DNA of 64,000 bases from Flavobacterium sp. SLB02 (GCF_009664855.1 NZ_CP045928.1:4232508-4296507), one strand, 5' to 3'. Shown: positions 27,802 to 37,267, numbered from the stretch's first letter. Program-made: numbers and translations. The notes: generated by a model not told the origin, from the sequence alone.

Positions 27802-27809
27802 TATTTTTG
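27802..27809 (+). promoter_or_regulatory. -7 element just before the sensor kinase gene
   Basis: TATTTTTG matches TAnnTTTG exactly. The start codon is at 27815, so transcription would begin within about 2-4 bases of the ATG, giving an almost leaderless mRNA. No clear -33 TTG is seen, which suits an activated promoter. Confidence 0.45.
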
Positions 27810-27814
27810 CCGTT

Positions 27815-28816
27815 ATGAAGATTTTAAAAATTTATCAGAACTTTTTTCTGCGCAACATCATTGTCAACGCCTTTATAATTTTGGTTATTTTGGCTTGTGT
27901 TTATGACGAAATAAAATTAGACGGTCGCGATTGGTCTTATATGCTCAGTAAAATAGCCGTTGGGTATTTACCTTGTATTATCTGGGTAACGATCTTTAAC
28001 GTTTTTATCATCAGGCCTTTTTTATTTAAAAGAAAACTGAAAACATTCTTTACACTCTTTGTCATTTACTGGACTTCATTTTACTTTTTTATGAATTGGT
28101 TTTTTCCGCTGGTTGGTCTGGGAAATTTCAAAACGCTTCAAATATTATCACTGATTATCAACGGAATGTTTTTCTATTTTATTCATGTTGTCATCACTAA
28201 AAAAATTAGGGATGCAGATAAGGATATCATGAATTTCAAATCTGAACTTTCGTTTTTGAAACAGCAACTGAATCCGCATTTTTTACTGAATGCCATGAAT
28301 AATTTATACGGAGAATCGTTATCTGATCCTGATAAATTACCGGACAGAATCCTGAATCTTTCGGACATGCTCCGCTATCAGATTGAAGCCACTAAAAAGG
28401 ATTATGTTTTTCTGGAAGAAGAAATTGCCTTTATCAAAAAATACATCGAATATTATACTTTTCAAAACGAACGCCTTGTGGTCACTCAGCTTTTTGAAGG
28501 CGATTATGACAATATCGATATTCCGCCTTTGTTCTTTTTGCCACTAGTTGAAAATGCTGTTAAATTCTCGGCAGAAACTCCAAAACCTTTTATAAATATA
28601 GATCTTAAGGTAAAGTGCAACCAATTGTCTTTTACTTTAAAAAACAATTATCTCGAATCGGGTTCACGACTTTCGAGCACGGGAATTGGAATCGAAAACC
28701 TAAAAAGACGTCTGGAAGTTTACGGCTTACGACATGAACTGAACTGCAAGAAAGAAAAGAATATCTTTATGGTAAAATTAAAAATATGGCACTTACCTAC
28801 CGCTGTCTTATCATAG
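27815..28816 (+). CDS. LytS-type sensor histidine kinase
   Basis: A 333-residue inner-membrane kinase. Four hydrophobic segments occupy about residues 13-127. A short coiled coil leads to the His_kinase (PF06580-type) H-box LKQQLNPHFLLNAMNNLYGE with phospho-acceptor H155. A reduced HATPase domain follows (PLVENAVKFS as N-box, GIGIENLKRRLEVYG as G-box). It overlaps its response regulator by 31 bp, indicating translational coupling. The signal is unknown; a membrane-embedded sensor is likely since there is no extracytoplasmic domain. Confidence 0.93.
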   Translation: MKILKIYQNFFLRNIIVNAFIILVILACVYDEIKLDGRDWSYMLSKIAVGYLPCIIWVTIFNVFIIRPFLFKRKLKTFFTLFVIYWTSFYFFMNWFFPLVGLGNFKTLQILSLIINGMFFYFIHVVITKKIRDADKDIMNFKSELSFLKQQLNPHFLLNAMNNLYGESLSDPDKLPDRILNLSDMLRYQIEATKKDYVFLEEEIAFIKKYIEYYTFQNERLVVTQLFEGDYDNIDIPPLFFLPLVENAVKFSAETPKPFINIDLKVKCNQLSFTLKNNYLESGSRLSSTGIGIENLKRRLEVYGLRHELNCKKEKNIFMVKLKIWHLPTAVLS

Positions 28817-29499
28817 ACGATGAATCGCCGGCACATAAGGCGCTTGCATCACACATGTCTAAATTTGACGATCTGGAACATTCCGGAAGTGCTTTTAGTG
28901 GTATGGAAGCGGTAAAAATGCTCAACGAAAACACCTATGATATTATTTTTCTGGATATTAATATGCCCGTAATTTCCGGTGTCGAATTGATGGAGTTACA
29001 GCCTAAAAGACCGCTTACCATTGTCACCACAGCTTATTCTGATTTTGCTCTTTCGGCTTACCAAAACGATGCTATAGACTATTTACTCAAACCCATTTCG
29101 TTCGAAAAATTCTCAAAAGCGATTGAAAAAGCCAAGATTTATTTCTCCGGCACTACCATAAAAAAAGAAACTACTACCAATACCAAAGTCCTCTCGCACC
29201 GCGTAAACGGACAAATGACTCAAACCCTCTTAAGCGATATTATTTATATCGAAAGCCTGGGCAACTACATGAAATTGTACAGCACCAAACTAAAATCTCC
29301 TATCATAATTTACGGTTCACTCTCGAGTATTGCTACAGAAATTGACAACGCCAATTTTGTACAAGTTCATCGCTCCTTTATTGTAAATATCACCAAAATT
29401 ACAGCTGTAACTTTTAAATCTCTTACCATATTCAATGGCGAAATTATTCCTATTGGGAGGAAATACCAAATTTTGTTGGATAATCTGCAAATTAGATAA
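28786..29499 (+). CDS. LytTR family response regulator
   Basis: A 237-residue regulator with a receiver domain (acidic pocket IIDDE, phospho-acceptor D57 in IIFLDINMPV, K in LLKPIS) and a C-terminal LytTR DNA-binding domain (IIYIESLGNYMKLYS; FVQVHRSFIVNITKI). It is the partner of the overlapping kinase. The candidate binding site is the direct repeat upstream of the kinase gene. Confidence 0.95.
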   Translation: MALTYRCLIIDDESPAHKALASHMSKFDDLEHSGSAFSGMEAVKMLNENTYDIIFLDINMPVISGVELMELQPKRPLTIVTTAYSDFALSAYQNDAIDYLLKPISFEKFSKAIEKAKIYFSGTTIKKETTTNTKVLSHRVNGQMTQTLLSDIIYIESLGNYMKLYSTKLKSPIIIYGSLSSIATEIDNANFVQVHRSFIVNITKITAVTFKSLTIFNGEIIPIGRKYQILLDNLQIR

Positions 29500-29527
29500 A
29501 TAGTAGATTTGAAAATTAGACAATTTG

Positions 29528-29555
29528 AAAAGCTCAAGTTTTGTTGGGCTTTTTT
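29528..29555 (+). terminator. Terminator after the LytS/LytTR pair
   Basis: Stem AAAAGCTCAA (29528-29537) with TTGGGCTTTT (29544-29553), one G-T pair, 6-base loop, followed by T-rich sequence. It lies 28 bp after the regulator stop codon. Confidence 0.75.
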
Positions 29556-29716
29556 GTTTTTGTTAATCAATGATAAAACACTTGATAGTTTTTATTTTGT
29601 GGTATAAATCTTGATATTTCTTAAAAAAGCCTGTATCGAAGCTATAAATCAAAAATTGCAATCTTAACATCAAAATTATCTTAGCTAAACCACTAATTAT
29701 TAACCTAAATTAACCC

Positions 29717-30073
29717 ATGAAAAAACTACTTCTTACCCTTACACTATTATTCAGTTTCTCTGGTTTTGCACAAACCATCAACGGAATTCCTATTCAGGAT
29801 TTGGATGTAGAATACCTTCAAATTATTGGAACTTCAAAATACATGTCTTCTAAAGTTAGGATTTTGATAGACATTGGGCAAAGAACAAAACTCATGTCGA
29901 ACAATAATGAGACAGCGCGTTTAATAGATAAAAATGGAGAAGTTTTAGTATTTAACTCTATTATTGATGCTTTAAACTTTATGGCAGCCTACGGATACGA
30001 ATTTATACATTCGAATATTGTCGCCGATGGCGCAGAAAATGTTTATTATTATTTGATGAAAAAAAAGGCTTAA
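29717..30073 (+). CDS. Small exported protein of unknown function
   Basis: A 118-residue protein with a clear signal peptide (MKKLLLTLTLLFSFSGFAQ). The mature part is an alpha/beta domain with a modest hydrophobic pattern (ARLIDKNGEVLVFNSIIDALNFMAAYGYEFI). The last segment resembles small Bacteroidota proteins in which a worded VFNS-DALNFMxxxGWE motif occurs, but I do not recognise a named family. It has no clear operon partner. Confidence 0.7.
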   Translation: MKKLLLTLTLLFSFSGFAQTINGIPIQDLDVEYLQIIGTSKYMSSKVRILIDIGQRTKLMSNNNETARLIDKNGEVLVFNSIIDALNFMAAYGYEFIHSNIVADGAENVYYYLMKKKA

Positions 30074-30261
30074 ATCTGTAGAATACACAAAACAAAAAAT
30101 TTAGATTATAAAAACCAACTGTTCTCTTTACCCTAAAAAAATGTTCAATTCTCAGGACTCATAAATCGTTTCCTTAAAAAAAATGCATTCCTAAACCAAT
30201 TTTTCTTACATAAATAATTATATTCGCGACGCCACTAATCGCTAAATAATTGTAGAGAAAA

Positions 30262-30729
30262 ATGACCATTTTTAATTTCCTATTTAGAAAATCAAATATA
30301 GAGTGCCCGAGATGCCTAGGAAAAGCTTTTGTGGATTGGGATGACATACGACGCCTGAACCAAGAATTAAAATGGACCCCCGCCCCTTGCGCGTATTGCT
30401 TAGGATCCGGAAAAGTAGACAAAGAAATGCTGGCAAAAGTTCCTGTAGACTACACGTACCTCACTATAGATTTAACGGAATCTGAAATGGAAAAAATAAA
30501 AGAAGGAGACCAAGCAACACTCGAAAAAGCAAAAATACGAGAACTTTTTTTAGACAATCTTATAAAATACGCCGAACACCACTACCTAAACAATCAAATG
30601 GATGCCGAAAGCATCGCCGATTTATACCTAAAAACAGAAGATGAAGATGCTATATTTTCGGTAGAAAGAAAATACCTTATACAATACGTCGAAAAAATAA
30701 TCGAATTAAAAAGCCCTGAACTCAATTAA
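30262..30729 (+). CDS. Hypothetical protein with DnaJ-like zinc finger
   Basis: A 155-residue cytoplasmic protein. Residues 14-55 have CPRCLGKAFVDW and CAYCLGSGKV, resembling two CxxCxGxG knots of the DnaJ zinc-binding domain. The rest is charged and helical (ESEMEKIKEGDQATLEKAK). No J-domain is present. I do not recognise the function. Confidence 0.65.
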   Translation: MTIFNFLFRKSNIECPRCLGKAFVDWDDIRRLNQELKWTPAPCAYCLGSGKVDKEMLAKVPVDYTYLTIDLTESEMEKIKEGDQATLEKAKIRELFLDNLIKYAEHHYLNNQMDAESIADLYLKTEDEDAIFSVERKYLIQYVEKIIELKSPELN

Positions 30730-31009
30730 TCCAAATAATCGTACAACATTAAACAAAAAACTTGTGACTTAGCCACTTCGGGGCAAAACAAACCTCAGCA
30801 AAAAAGCCTTAGTATCTTCATATCAAAAGCCTCAAAATAAAAAGCCTTATTGTCTTAGTGTCCTGGTGTCTAAATTTAAAAAACAGGTATAAATACCTAT
30901 TGCCAAAACTATATTTAGTGGTAAAATTGCGGTAAATAATTTTTACTCAAGATTTATCATTTTACCGAAAGGAAAATATTAAATGCTGTCACTTTTTTTT
31001 GGAACAATA

Positions 31010-31060
31010 AAAGTGGGATTTCTAATCGACGCCAACGATTAAAAGTCTCACTTTTTTTTT
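31010..31060 (+). terminator. Hairpin with T run in gene-poor tract
   Basis: AAAGTGGGATTTCTAATCG pairs with CGATTAAAAGTCTCACTTT (16 of 19 positions), followed by nine T. It has terminator form but no gene directly upstream; it could end a small RNA from the 30.9 kb area or read-through from the 155-residue gene. Confidence 0.5.
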
Positions 31061-31509
31061 ATTTCTATTTATTTAATTTTTTTTACAAGCCCCCTACCTT
31101 AGTAGCTTAAATTCCAAAACTGAAAATTTACAGTAATTGAAGCCATTCCCAAAGACAATGCCTTAATACTGCTTAAAGGAAATTCTATAGTTTAATGATC
31201 TGGATTTTGCGCCACTAACTACACAAATTATTCCTGCTCAGATTGTTTTAAAAAAGGATAAAAAAGAATTCATTATCATCATTGTTGACATAAACAAGAT
31301 ATATTTCTCCCCAAATGATACTGTCTCCTTATGATTATATACCTTTTTATGGATAACAATATCAACACTTGTTCCCAAAGACGACATACTATTACCTGTA
31401 ACTTATAAAGCACCATCGCACTTATAAATTTTAGGCATCCAGATCAAATCTAGAGGAGTCGATAAGAAAACACAGCAAGTTCTCGAATCGTAGTAAAACA
31501 GATTTTAAG

Positions 31510-31780
31510 TTAAGTATTTTTCATGATGTAAATCAGGATCTCCTCTTCTAGCTCTTTAGATAAGAGCTCATATTTGAGCTGATGCTGGAAATCCCTCTCG
31601 AGTTTTTCCCTGAATTTTTCAGCATTTATTTTACTGATACAATAATCATCACAAATCATTTAAATCGATCGTCTACCAAATACATGATTTTGATAGATTC
31701 GATATATTCGGCAAATTTTGCGTTGTGCAATTCGTTTGGGAGGGATATAAAATGATTTTTTAAATTAAGTAAAATAAAAA
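31510..31780 (-). pseudogene. Possible broken-gene remnant
   Basis: On the minus strand, one frame reads ...FISLPNELHNAKFAEYIESI and on to MYLVDDRFK then a stop. A shifted frame opens at ATG 31659 and encodes 49 residues (MICDDYCISKINAEKFREKL...) ending at 31510. The composition of both pieces is protein-like, which suggests one gene broken by a frameshift or two neighbouring small frames. I recognise no family. Confidence 0.25.
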
Positions 31781-32096
31781 TAGTAAGAGTCTAGCCTACT
31801 ATGCGGCAACTAACACGTTAATTTTTAAAATTACATTGCGATCAATACTGTTGCAGATCATTCTATTTTTTACAGATCCATTTCTTTATTAAAGTTTAAA
31901 CAGTATTTAAAAGTCTTATAAAATTATAAAGTTAAAAAGACATAAATCATTTTTTAGAAACAAACTATATTTCAAATTATAAAATGAAACAAGCTTTGAT
32001 TATGCACCAAAAATATCCCGAAGCTTTGGTCCAAAATCTTTTAATAAATTCCAAATTCCAATCTTTGCCACTTTGAACTTCTTTTCACAAAGAAAC

Positions 32097-32702
32097 TTAA
32101 GCTATGTTGCCAAGTCCGTCCGGAAGTGGTCTGTAGGCGTAATAATGCAAAACTTCTTGGATTGCTATTTTGAGCGCCTCATTTATGGGTACTAAAATAA
32201 CGCCCATCCTCATGTCTATTTGCGCCAATCGCATATAATAATCCGTAAAAATCGGGACATATTTACCGTTGTTAATAGATTCTTCGGCAGCGATAAAATT
32301 TTCCTGTTGTTCTTCTTTGATAATTTTGCAGGTAGCCAAACGTAGTTTTCCATATTTATCGGTAGTAGCGGCATAGCCAAAAAGTCGGCATATCAGCCCA
32401 CGGTAAAGATAATTACTACAATTTCCTTTATCTTCTAAGACAGAAAGCGGACGGTATATCAGGCAATTATGATTATTAGTCTGATTCAAAAGTCTTAAGG
32501 TTTCCTCGGCTTTACCATTCAAAAACAAATGAAATGCCCAAGGTAAAAATTCTAAAGGCGAAGCATCGATATTAGGCGTAGTACAGCATTTGCCACAACC
32601 CGCATTACAGTACAAATGAGTTTCTGACTGAAAAGCAGTAATTTCAACTTCAAGACGATCAAATAATGCTTCAACCTGCCTAACCTTCTCTTCTATCGCC
32701 AT
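32097..32702 (-). CDS. YkgJ family cysteine-cluster protein
   Basis: A 201-residue cytoplasmic protein with the YkgJ/UPF0153 cysteine pattern: CNAGCGKCC near residue 32, then CLIY, CSNYLYRGLICRLFG and ATCKII further on. The family is thought to bind zinc or an Fe-S cluster, and its reaction is unknown. It lies between the gene-poor tract and the DoxX gene and is separated from the latter by 186 bp. Confidence 0.85.
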   Translation of the reverse strand: MAIEEKVRQVEALFDRLEVEITAFQSETHLYCNAGCGKCCTTPNIDASPLEFLPWAFHLFLNGKAEETLRLLNQTNNHNCLIYRPLSVLEDKGNCSNYLYRGLICRLFGYAATTDKYGKLRLATCKIIKEEQQENFIAAEESINNGKYVPIFTDYYMRLAQIDMRMGVILVPINEALKIAIQEVLHYYAYRPLPDGLGNIA

Positions 32703-32888
32703 CCTTTTTTTGGTAAGGTAGGTTAATAGAAATGGCTTGAGCTATAATGATGATAGTATTGGGAAAATAAATTCCAATACTGAAATTCTAAACGGGAAAA
32801 AAATCCAAAGTAAAAAATTCTAAACTTTGCCCCTTTGAACCTTTGTTGCTCTGCCCCTTTCCTAAAAAAACCTTAGCAAATTAGTTCC

Positions 32889-33308
32889 TTAGCGTTTTAA
32901 TCCCTTAAAGAAAGCTATTGCCCCCGAAGACCATAACGTCAGGAAAATCAAAACGGGCTGAAAAAACAATCTTATCAAACGGGTCTGATCAGTATCCAGA
33001 CCAAAAGCGCTTGTACCATTTAGATACTGTGCAATGTTACCCGGAAAAACCAAAACGTAAAATAAAGCCAGCGCGATTCCTACCTGTACTTTATATTTGG
33101 TTAAAAATATCATACCAAGACCTAAGGCAATTTCTACAATTCCGGAGAGTATTACCACAAGATCTTTATCAAGGGGAACCCAATTAGGAACCTGTGCCTG
33201 AAAATCATCTCTTTGAAAAGTAAAATGACCAATGGCGGCTGTTATCATAAAAATACCCAAAAGTATTCTAACAAAATTTTGAGTTTTAGAAGTATGTATA
33301 TTTTCCAT
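32889..33308 (-). CDS. DoxX family membrane protein
   Basis: A 139-residue protein with four transmembrane segments in the DoxX/SURF4-like arrangement. Conserved parts are RILLGIFMITAAIGHFTF, a GIVEIALGLGMIF segment and the last helix RLFFQPVLIFLTLWSSGAI. The family includes quinol-oxidase-associated and unknown members; no partner here fixes the role. Monocistronic. Confidence 0.82.
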   Translation of the reverse strand: MENIHTSKTQNFVRILLGIFMITAAIGHFTFQRDDFQAQVPNWVPLDKDLVVILSGIVEIALGLGMIFLTKYKVQVGIALALFYVLVFPGNIAQYLNGTSAFGLDTDQTRLIRLFFQPVLIFLTLWSSGAIAFFKGLKR

Positions 33309-33523
33309 ATCAGGATGTATTGGTGTAAAGTTTTAATTTCCAGTTTAAAATTTGAGTTTTATTTCAAAGCAAACCTATCCAAATTTACGATAATCTGTAG
33401 TGCGTTATTTGCAAAATTCTGCTCGAATTGTTGTGTGATACCCATATCTCTACCGTCTTTAAACCTTTAAAAGAAAATAACTAAATTTTAATAGAAAATC
33501 CGTTCAGAAATCAAATTTCCGAT

Positions 33524-33548
33524 GGTATTTTTGCGTTTTAGAAATACC
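33524..33548 (+). promoter_or_regulatory. -7 element within a small inverted repeat
   Basis: TATTTTTG (33526-33533) matches TAnnTTTG and is overlapped by the inverted repeat GGTATTT (33524-33530) / AAATACC (33542-33548). It precedes the TMEM143-like gene (start 33571). The overlap suggests a possible repressor site, but this is only inference. Confidence 0.4.
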
Positions 33549-33570
33549 ACTAAATTTAAGCCAAAAATGT

Positions 33571-34812
33571 ATGAAGCGAGAACATTATATTCCCTTTAAC
33601 AAGGAATTCTTACTCGAACAACAAATAGCCACTTTCACTGATGATCAAAAAAAGGTCGAAGATTTCAAAAAATTATTTGATATCATCGAGCACTATTTTC
33701 ATTACGAAGCCTTTAACCTGAACCGAAACCTAAAGCAAAACTACGCCTTATTCGATCCGGATTTAAGTCTCAAAGAGCGTCAGGCATTTTTGGGCAAAAG
33801 TGATTTTTCTATTTTCAAACAAACCCTTCTAAAAGTCTTAGATCAAGGCAATTATCGTCGTGTAGATCAGGAAACTCTCGACAAAGCCTTTGAAGATTCG
33901 GATTTAATAGGCCTGAATCTTTCAATAGATTTTAATGCCTTCAAAGATTACGAATTATATGTTCGAGGGCACCATCAGGCAAAAGAAAAAGTAAAGAAAT
34001 ATATTTTCTGGAAAAAAGAAATCGAAATCGAATACTACGATCGTGTCCTGATTTACCTCAACTATAACGAAAAAGAATACCTAAGCGAAAACAAAGTCAA
34101 ATTAGGTAAAATGCCAATTGATCCGGGAACGATCGCCTTAAAAATCTTTAAGCGTGTTCCGAAAAACGATCTCGAAACCATTTTTCCCAACGCCATCCCC
34201 AGAATGTCTACCAGAGACAAACTATTCTTTTGGGTTCCCGGTATTGGCGGCGGCATCTCATTATTAAGTACCACCGTAGTTCCGGCCTTAATTGGTATGT
34301 ATGCGGCCTATCAATCTGGCGAGACAATCGATTTATTAAACAGTAAAGCCTCGCTAAATCAGGGTTTAATTGCCCTTGGCGTTTTGTCGCTGTACCTGTT
34401 TCGCCAATACAGCAATTTTGTAAACAAGAAAATCAAATACTCTAAAATACTTTCAGACAGTCTCTATTTTAAGAATCTCGGGAACAACAGCGGCGCCTTT
34501 TATTCGCTGCTGAATTCCTCCGAAGAAGAAGTCCTTAAAGAAACCATTTTGGCGTATACTTTTCTATACCAAAGCGACAAACCTTTAACCGCCGAAGAAC
34601 TCGATAACCAAATAGAATCCTGGTTCATAACAAAGCTCCATACAGATCTTGATTTTAATGTAAAAGACGCTTTACTGAAACTTAAAAATATTGGCCTTGG
34701 CATAGAAACCAACGGAAAATGGGAAGTTATTCCGCTAGACAAAGCCCTTGTTACCATCGATGAACTTTGGGATAATGTTTTTGAATATGCAAATACTCCT
34801 GTAAATATTTAG
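33571..34812 (+). CDS. TMEM143 family protein (DUF3754)
   Basis: A 413-residue protein matching the TMEM143/DUF3754 layout. It begins MKREHYIPFNKEFLLEQQ, has the family block IEIEYYDRVLIYLNYNEKEY, and then two hydrophobic segments at about residues 224-245 and 262-280. A C-terminal winged-helix-like part follows (ILAYTFLYQSDKPLTAEELD). The family has no established function; eukaryotic members are mitochondrial. It stands alone and is followed by a strong terminator. Confidence 0.85.
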   Translation: MKREHYIPFNKEFLLEQQIATFTDDQKKVEDFKKLFDIIEHYFHYEAFNLNRNLKQNYALFDPDLSLKERQAFLGKSDFSIFKQTLLKVLDQGNYRRVDQETLDKAFEDSDLIGLNLSIDFNAFKDYELYVRGHHQAKEKVKKYIFWKKEIEIEYYDRVLIYLNYNEKEYLSENKVKLGKMPIDPGTIALKIFKRVPKNDLETIFPNAIPRMSTRDKLFFWVPGIGGGISLLSTTVVPALIGMYAAYQSGETIDLLNSKASLNQGLIALGVLSLYLFRQYSNFVNKKIKYSKILSDSLYFKNLGNNSGAFYSLLNSSEEEVLKETILAYTFLYQSDKPLTAEELDNQIESWFITKLHTDLDFNVKDALLKLKNIGLGIETNGKWEVIPLDKALVTIDELWDNVFEYANTPVNI

Positions 34813-35138
34813 GGGCTAATCCTTCTATCCGTTCCAAACGAAGTTCACTGAACTCCGAAATAAAATAAAAATTAAGTAAAGTAATCTTTTGTGCCGAAGA
34901 CCGGCACAAAAGGTTTTACACTTCTATCAGGGCTTAGTTTTTAGAAGAAAACTTATCTTCTTATTGTCATAAATAGCTCATTTTAAAAAACTCAAAGAGC
35001 CGGAGACTTGTCCCGCTGCATCCATATTAAAAATTGATTCCTTATATTTCTTCGGTTAATTTTTAAGTCAAATTCATAAATCGATCAACGAAAAAGAAAT
35101 TTGATTAGATTTACGCAACTAACCTCAAAACCAAAATA
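34813..35138. other. Intergenic region (326 bp)
   Basis: Contains the terminator at 34886-34916 and otherwise AT-rich DNA without an open frame. Just before the Mpo1-like gene a weak -7-like TAGATTTA is seen. Nothing else recognised. Confidence 0.5.
34886..34916 (+). terminator. Strong terminator after the TMEM143-like gene
   Basis: Perfect 11-bp stem CTTTTGTGCCG (34886-34896) and CGGCACAAAAG (34902-34912) with a 5-base loop, followed by a short T run. Confidence 0.8.
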
Positions 35139-35612
35139 ATGAGAACATTACAACAATGGTTTGATGAATATGCCGTAAGTCATCAAAATCCAAAAAACAA
35201 AGCGATACATTATATATGTGTTCCTGCAATTTACTTTTCTATAGTAGGATTATTAATGAGCATTCCAAGTGGTTTTATTGCCAATATCTTAAAACTACAT
35301 GCCCCTATTATCGAAAATTGGGCTGCCGTGGTGCTTATTTTTGTGCTCATTTTCTATATTCGCTTATCTGTTTCAATGGCATTTAAGATTGCGATTTTAT
35401 CGGCGATCTGTTTGGTTGTAAATTATTATATAGGTCAATTTGTACCTTTATGGATTTTCTCTATAGGTGTTTTTGTGATCGCCTGGATCGGGCAATTTTA
35501 CGGTCATAATATCGAAGGCAAAAAACCATCTTTCCTAAAAGATCTTCAGTTCCTGATGATTGGGCCGGCATGGGTGGTAGAGAATTTATTTTCTAAGAAA
35601 GTAAACCAATAA
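35139..35612 (+). CDS. Mpo1-like (DUF962) membrane protein
   Basis: A 157-residue membrane protein with four hydrophobic segments. It fits the DUF962/Mpo1 family, whose yeast member is an iron-dependent dioxygenase in 2-hydroxy-palmitic acid alpha-oxidation. Conserved histidines are visible as H15 and H24 (SHQNPKNKAIHYICVP) and in IGQFYGHNIEGKKPS near the end; these are candidate iron ligands. Its stop codon overlaps the next gene's start (TAATG), indicating coupling. Confidence 0.85.
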   Translation: MRTLQQWFDEYAVSHQNPKNKAIHYICVPAIYFSIVGLLMSIPSGFIANILKLHAPIIENWAAVVLIFVLIFYIRLSVSMAFKIAILSAICLVVNYYIGQFVPLWIFSIGVFVIAWIGQFYGHNIEGKKPSFLKDLQFLMIGPAWVVENLFSKKVNQ

Positions 35613-36343
35613 TGACAAAATTAATACTTCTCGTTTTATTATTTTCGATAGTAAGCTGCTCGCAAAAAAGCAAAGAACAAAGCGTATCTCTGTCTAAAAA
35701 ACTCAGTACAAAAAAAGAGAGCATTAAACCTGAAACTAAAATAGATACCGCCAAAACTGTTTTAGAAGAAGCTTTTACAGATAGCACTCAGGTTGGAACA
35801 AAAGGAAAATTTAAATTAACCGTTAACCAATTTAGATCTGATGACAGCACTTATGTTGAAATTAATTTGTTCGAAAAAAGAAACAATAAATGGTTGGTCA
35901 AACAAAAACTGGAATACCTGAAAGATGGCATAACAAATTGTGATGCCGAACTTACAGATTTCAATAACGACGGATTCAATGACCTTACCTTTCAATCTTC
36001 GGTTGCTGCAAGAGGCGCGAATGAAATTAGAAAACTACTTATTTTCGATCTGTCAAAAAAGGAATTCGTTCTGATGAAAAACTCCGATCATTACCCTAAC
36101 TTACAATATAACGAACTCTTAAATTGTGTAGATGCCTGGCTGGTTTACGGAGGAAGTTCAACGGTATTTTTAAAAATAGAAAAAGATAGCTTAAGAGAGT
36201 TTGCGGGCGTTTCGCTAGACAATGATAATAGAGAAATTTATACCATCGACAAAAAAGGAAAACACAAAACGGTAAAAAAAGAATTCGTAAAGGATTTAGA
36301 AGTTTACACAAGATATAAAAACTACAATCCTTTGACTGAGTAG
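35612..36343 (+). CDS. Lipoprotein of unknown function (XAC2610/FG-GAP-like)
   Basis: A 243-residue protein with a lipoprotein signal (MTKLILLVLLFSIVSC; Cys at 16), a charged Lys/Ser/Glu linker to about residue 60, and a beta-rich domain. That domain has the calcium-loop-like segment LTDFNNDGFNDLTFQ, as in FG-GAP/XAC2610-like domains. It overlaps the Mpo1-like gene by one base. The function is unknown. Confidence 0.7.
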   Translation: MTKLILLVLLFSIVSCSQKSKEQSVSLSKKLSTKKESIKPETKIDTAKTVLEEAFTDSTQVGTKGKFKLTVNQFRSDDSTYVEINLFEKRNNKWLVKQKLEYLKDGITNCDAELTDFNNDGFNDLTFQSSVAARGANEIRKLLIFDLSKKEFVLMKNSDHYPNLQYNELLNCVDAWLVYGGSSTVFLKIEKDSLREFAGVSLDNDNREIYTIDKKGKHKTVKKEFVKDLEVYTRYKNYNPLTE

Positions 36344-36383
36344 TAATTAAGAATAGAAAAAATCAACAACTAAATAATTCAAA

Positions 36384-37217
36384 TTGTTATACGGCCAGCC
36401 TCATATTGATACCAAAATAAGTCTATTTATAGAAATTATACGTTTTTTTATTACAGCATTGGCTATTTCTATTTTAGTAATAACCATTGCCAGAAAATGG
36501 AGTGTCATTAGTTTTTCAAAAGTGCTAAAATCAAATTTATCATTATACGGAACGTTAATAGGCATTTATATCATCAGCTTTATACTAAATATTTACATCA
36601 ATAATTTCAGTAGAAAAAATGACTTAGTCGAGAAAGTTTTTTATGTTTTATTCTTCTTAATTTTATTTCTGATTCAGGCATTTTACATTTTAAAATATTT
36701 TTATAAAAACACTAAAGAGTCCTTCATAAAAGGATATAAAATATTAATTATATTGCTGTATTTTGTTTCTTTAGTTTATATCGTAATCAATTACTTTCCT
36801 CAAAATGCATACGATAAGTATTTAATACATTCTAAAATCTATACCTATTTACCTATTGAGAATAATAAAACTTTGTTAGATAATTCAACCCTTAAAATAG
36901 ATTCGGCAATTTCGAGCATTGATTATTATAGTAATAAAAAGACTTTTGAAAAAGACCTGAGCTTTACAATTTATTTCACTAGTCGACATAAAGAAAATGT
37001 TCCTTTTAGTTTTAAAGCACTTGATTCTACAAATGAATTTGGAGGATCAAGCAGTCAAATAAAATATAAAGAACTTTATCTGAGAAAACTTAATGACTCG
37101 ATCAAAATTATAGTACAAGGATTTAATTTCAAAAATGATAAAGAATGGGATCATCCGAAAAATACTGATACAATTGTATTTGTAAAACGAAAAATAACAA
37201 TCAAAAAATATCCTTGA
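36384..37217 (+). CDS. Unknown membrane protein with probable TTG start
   Basis: A 277-codon frame coding four transmembrane helices (about 15-33, 51-70, 83-103, 122-142 by hydrophobicity) and a C-terminal extracytoplasmic beta-rich part of about 130 residues. The only plausible start is TTG at 36384. The frame is closed by a stop at 36375, and no internal ATG exists, so the protein would have no methionine except the initiator. I recognise no family. It may be cotranscribed with the preceding lipoprotein gene (40-bp gap). Confidence 0.6.
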   Translation: MLYGQPHIDTKISLFIEIIRFFITALAISILVITIARKWSVISFSKVLKSNLSLYGTLIGIYIISFILNIYINNFSRKNDLVEKVFYVLFFLILFLIQAFYILKYFYKNTKESFIKGYKILIILLYFVSLVYIVINYFPQNAYDKYLIHSKIYTYLPIENNKTLLDNSTLKIDSAISSIDYYSNKKTFEKDLSFTIYFTSRHKENVPFSFKALDSTNEFGGSSSQIKYKELYLRKLNDSIKIIVQGFNFKNDKEWDHPKNTDTIVFVKRKITIKKYP

Positions 37218-37241
37218 TAAAAATATACATCTGATTAACAA

Positions 37242-37267
37242 GGACTTCGACTTCGCCTCAGCCTGAC
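37242..37267. repeat. Dispersed repeat (CTTCGACTTCGC type)
   Basis: GGACTTCGACTTCGCCTCAG then CCTGACA. Complement reads TGTCAGGCTGAGGCGAAGTC, a close match to the family seen at 24516-24545 and 49721-49742. It is in the gap downstream of the TTG-start gene. Confidence 0.5.

Larger units (their letters stand above)
30730..32096. other. Gene-poor tract (1.37 kb)
   Basis: No convincing gene on either strand. The left part (30750-30880) contains decayed low-complexity words such as CTTAGTATCTTCATATC and CTTAGTGTCCTGGTGTCTAAA. A hairpin with a T run lies at 31010-31060. A short minus-strand frame with its upstream in-frame remnant is seen at 31510-31780. The rest is AT-rich with frequent stops. 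It looks like a decaying region, perhaps the scar of lost genes. Confidence 0.55.

Noticed and set aside
27631..27814. Riboswitch between the divergent genes
   Set aside because: The region's order is explained by a direct repeat and a -7 element; the leader of the kinase gene would be only a few bases, too short for a riboswitch.
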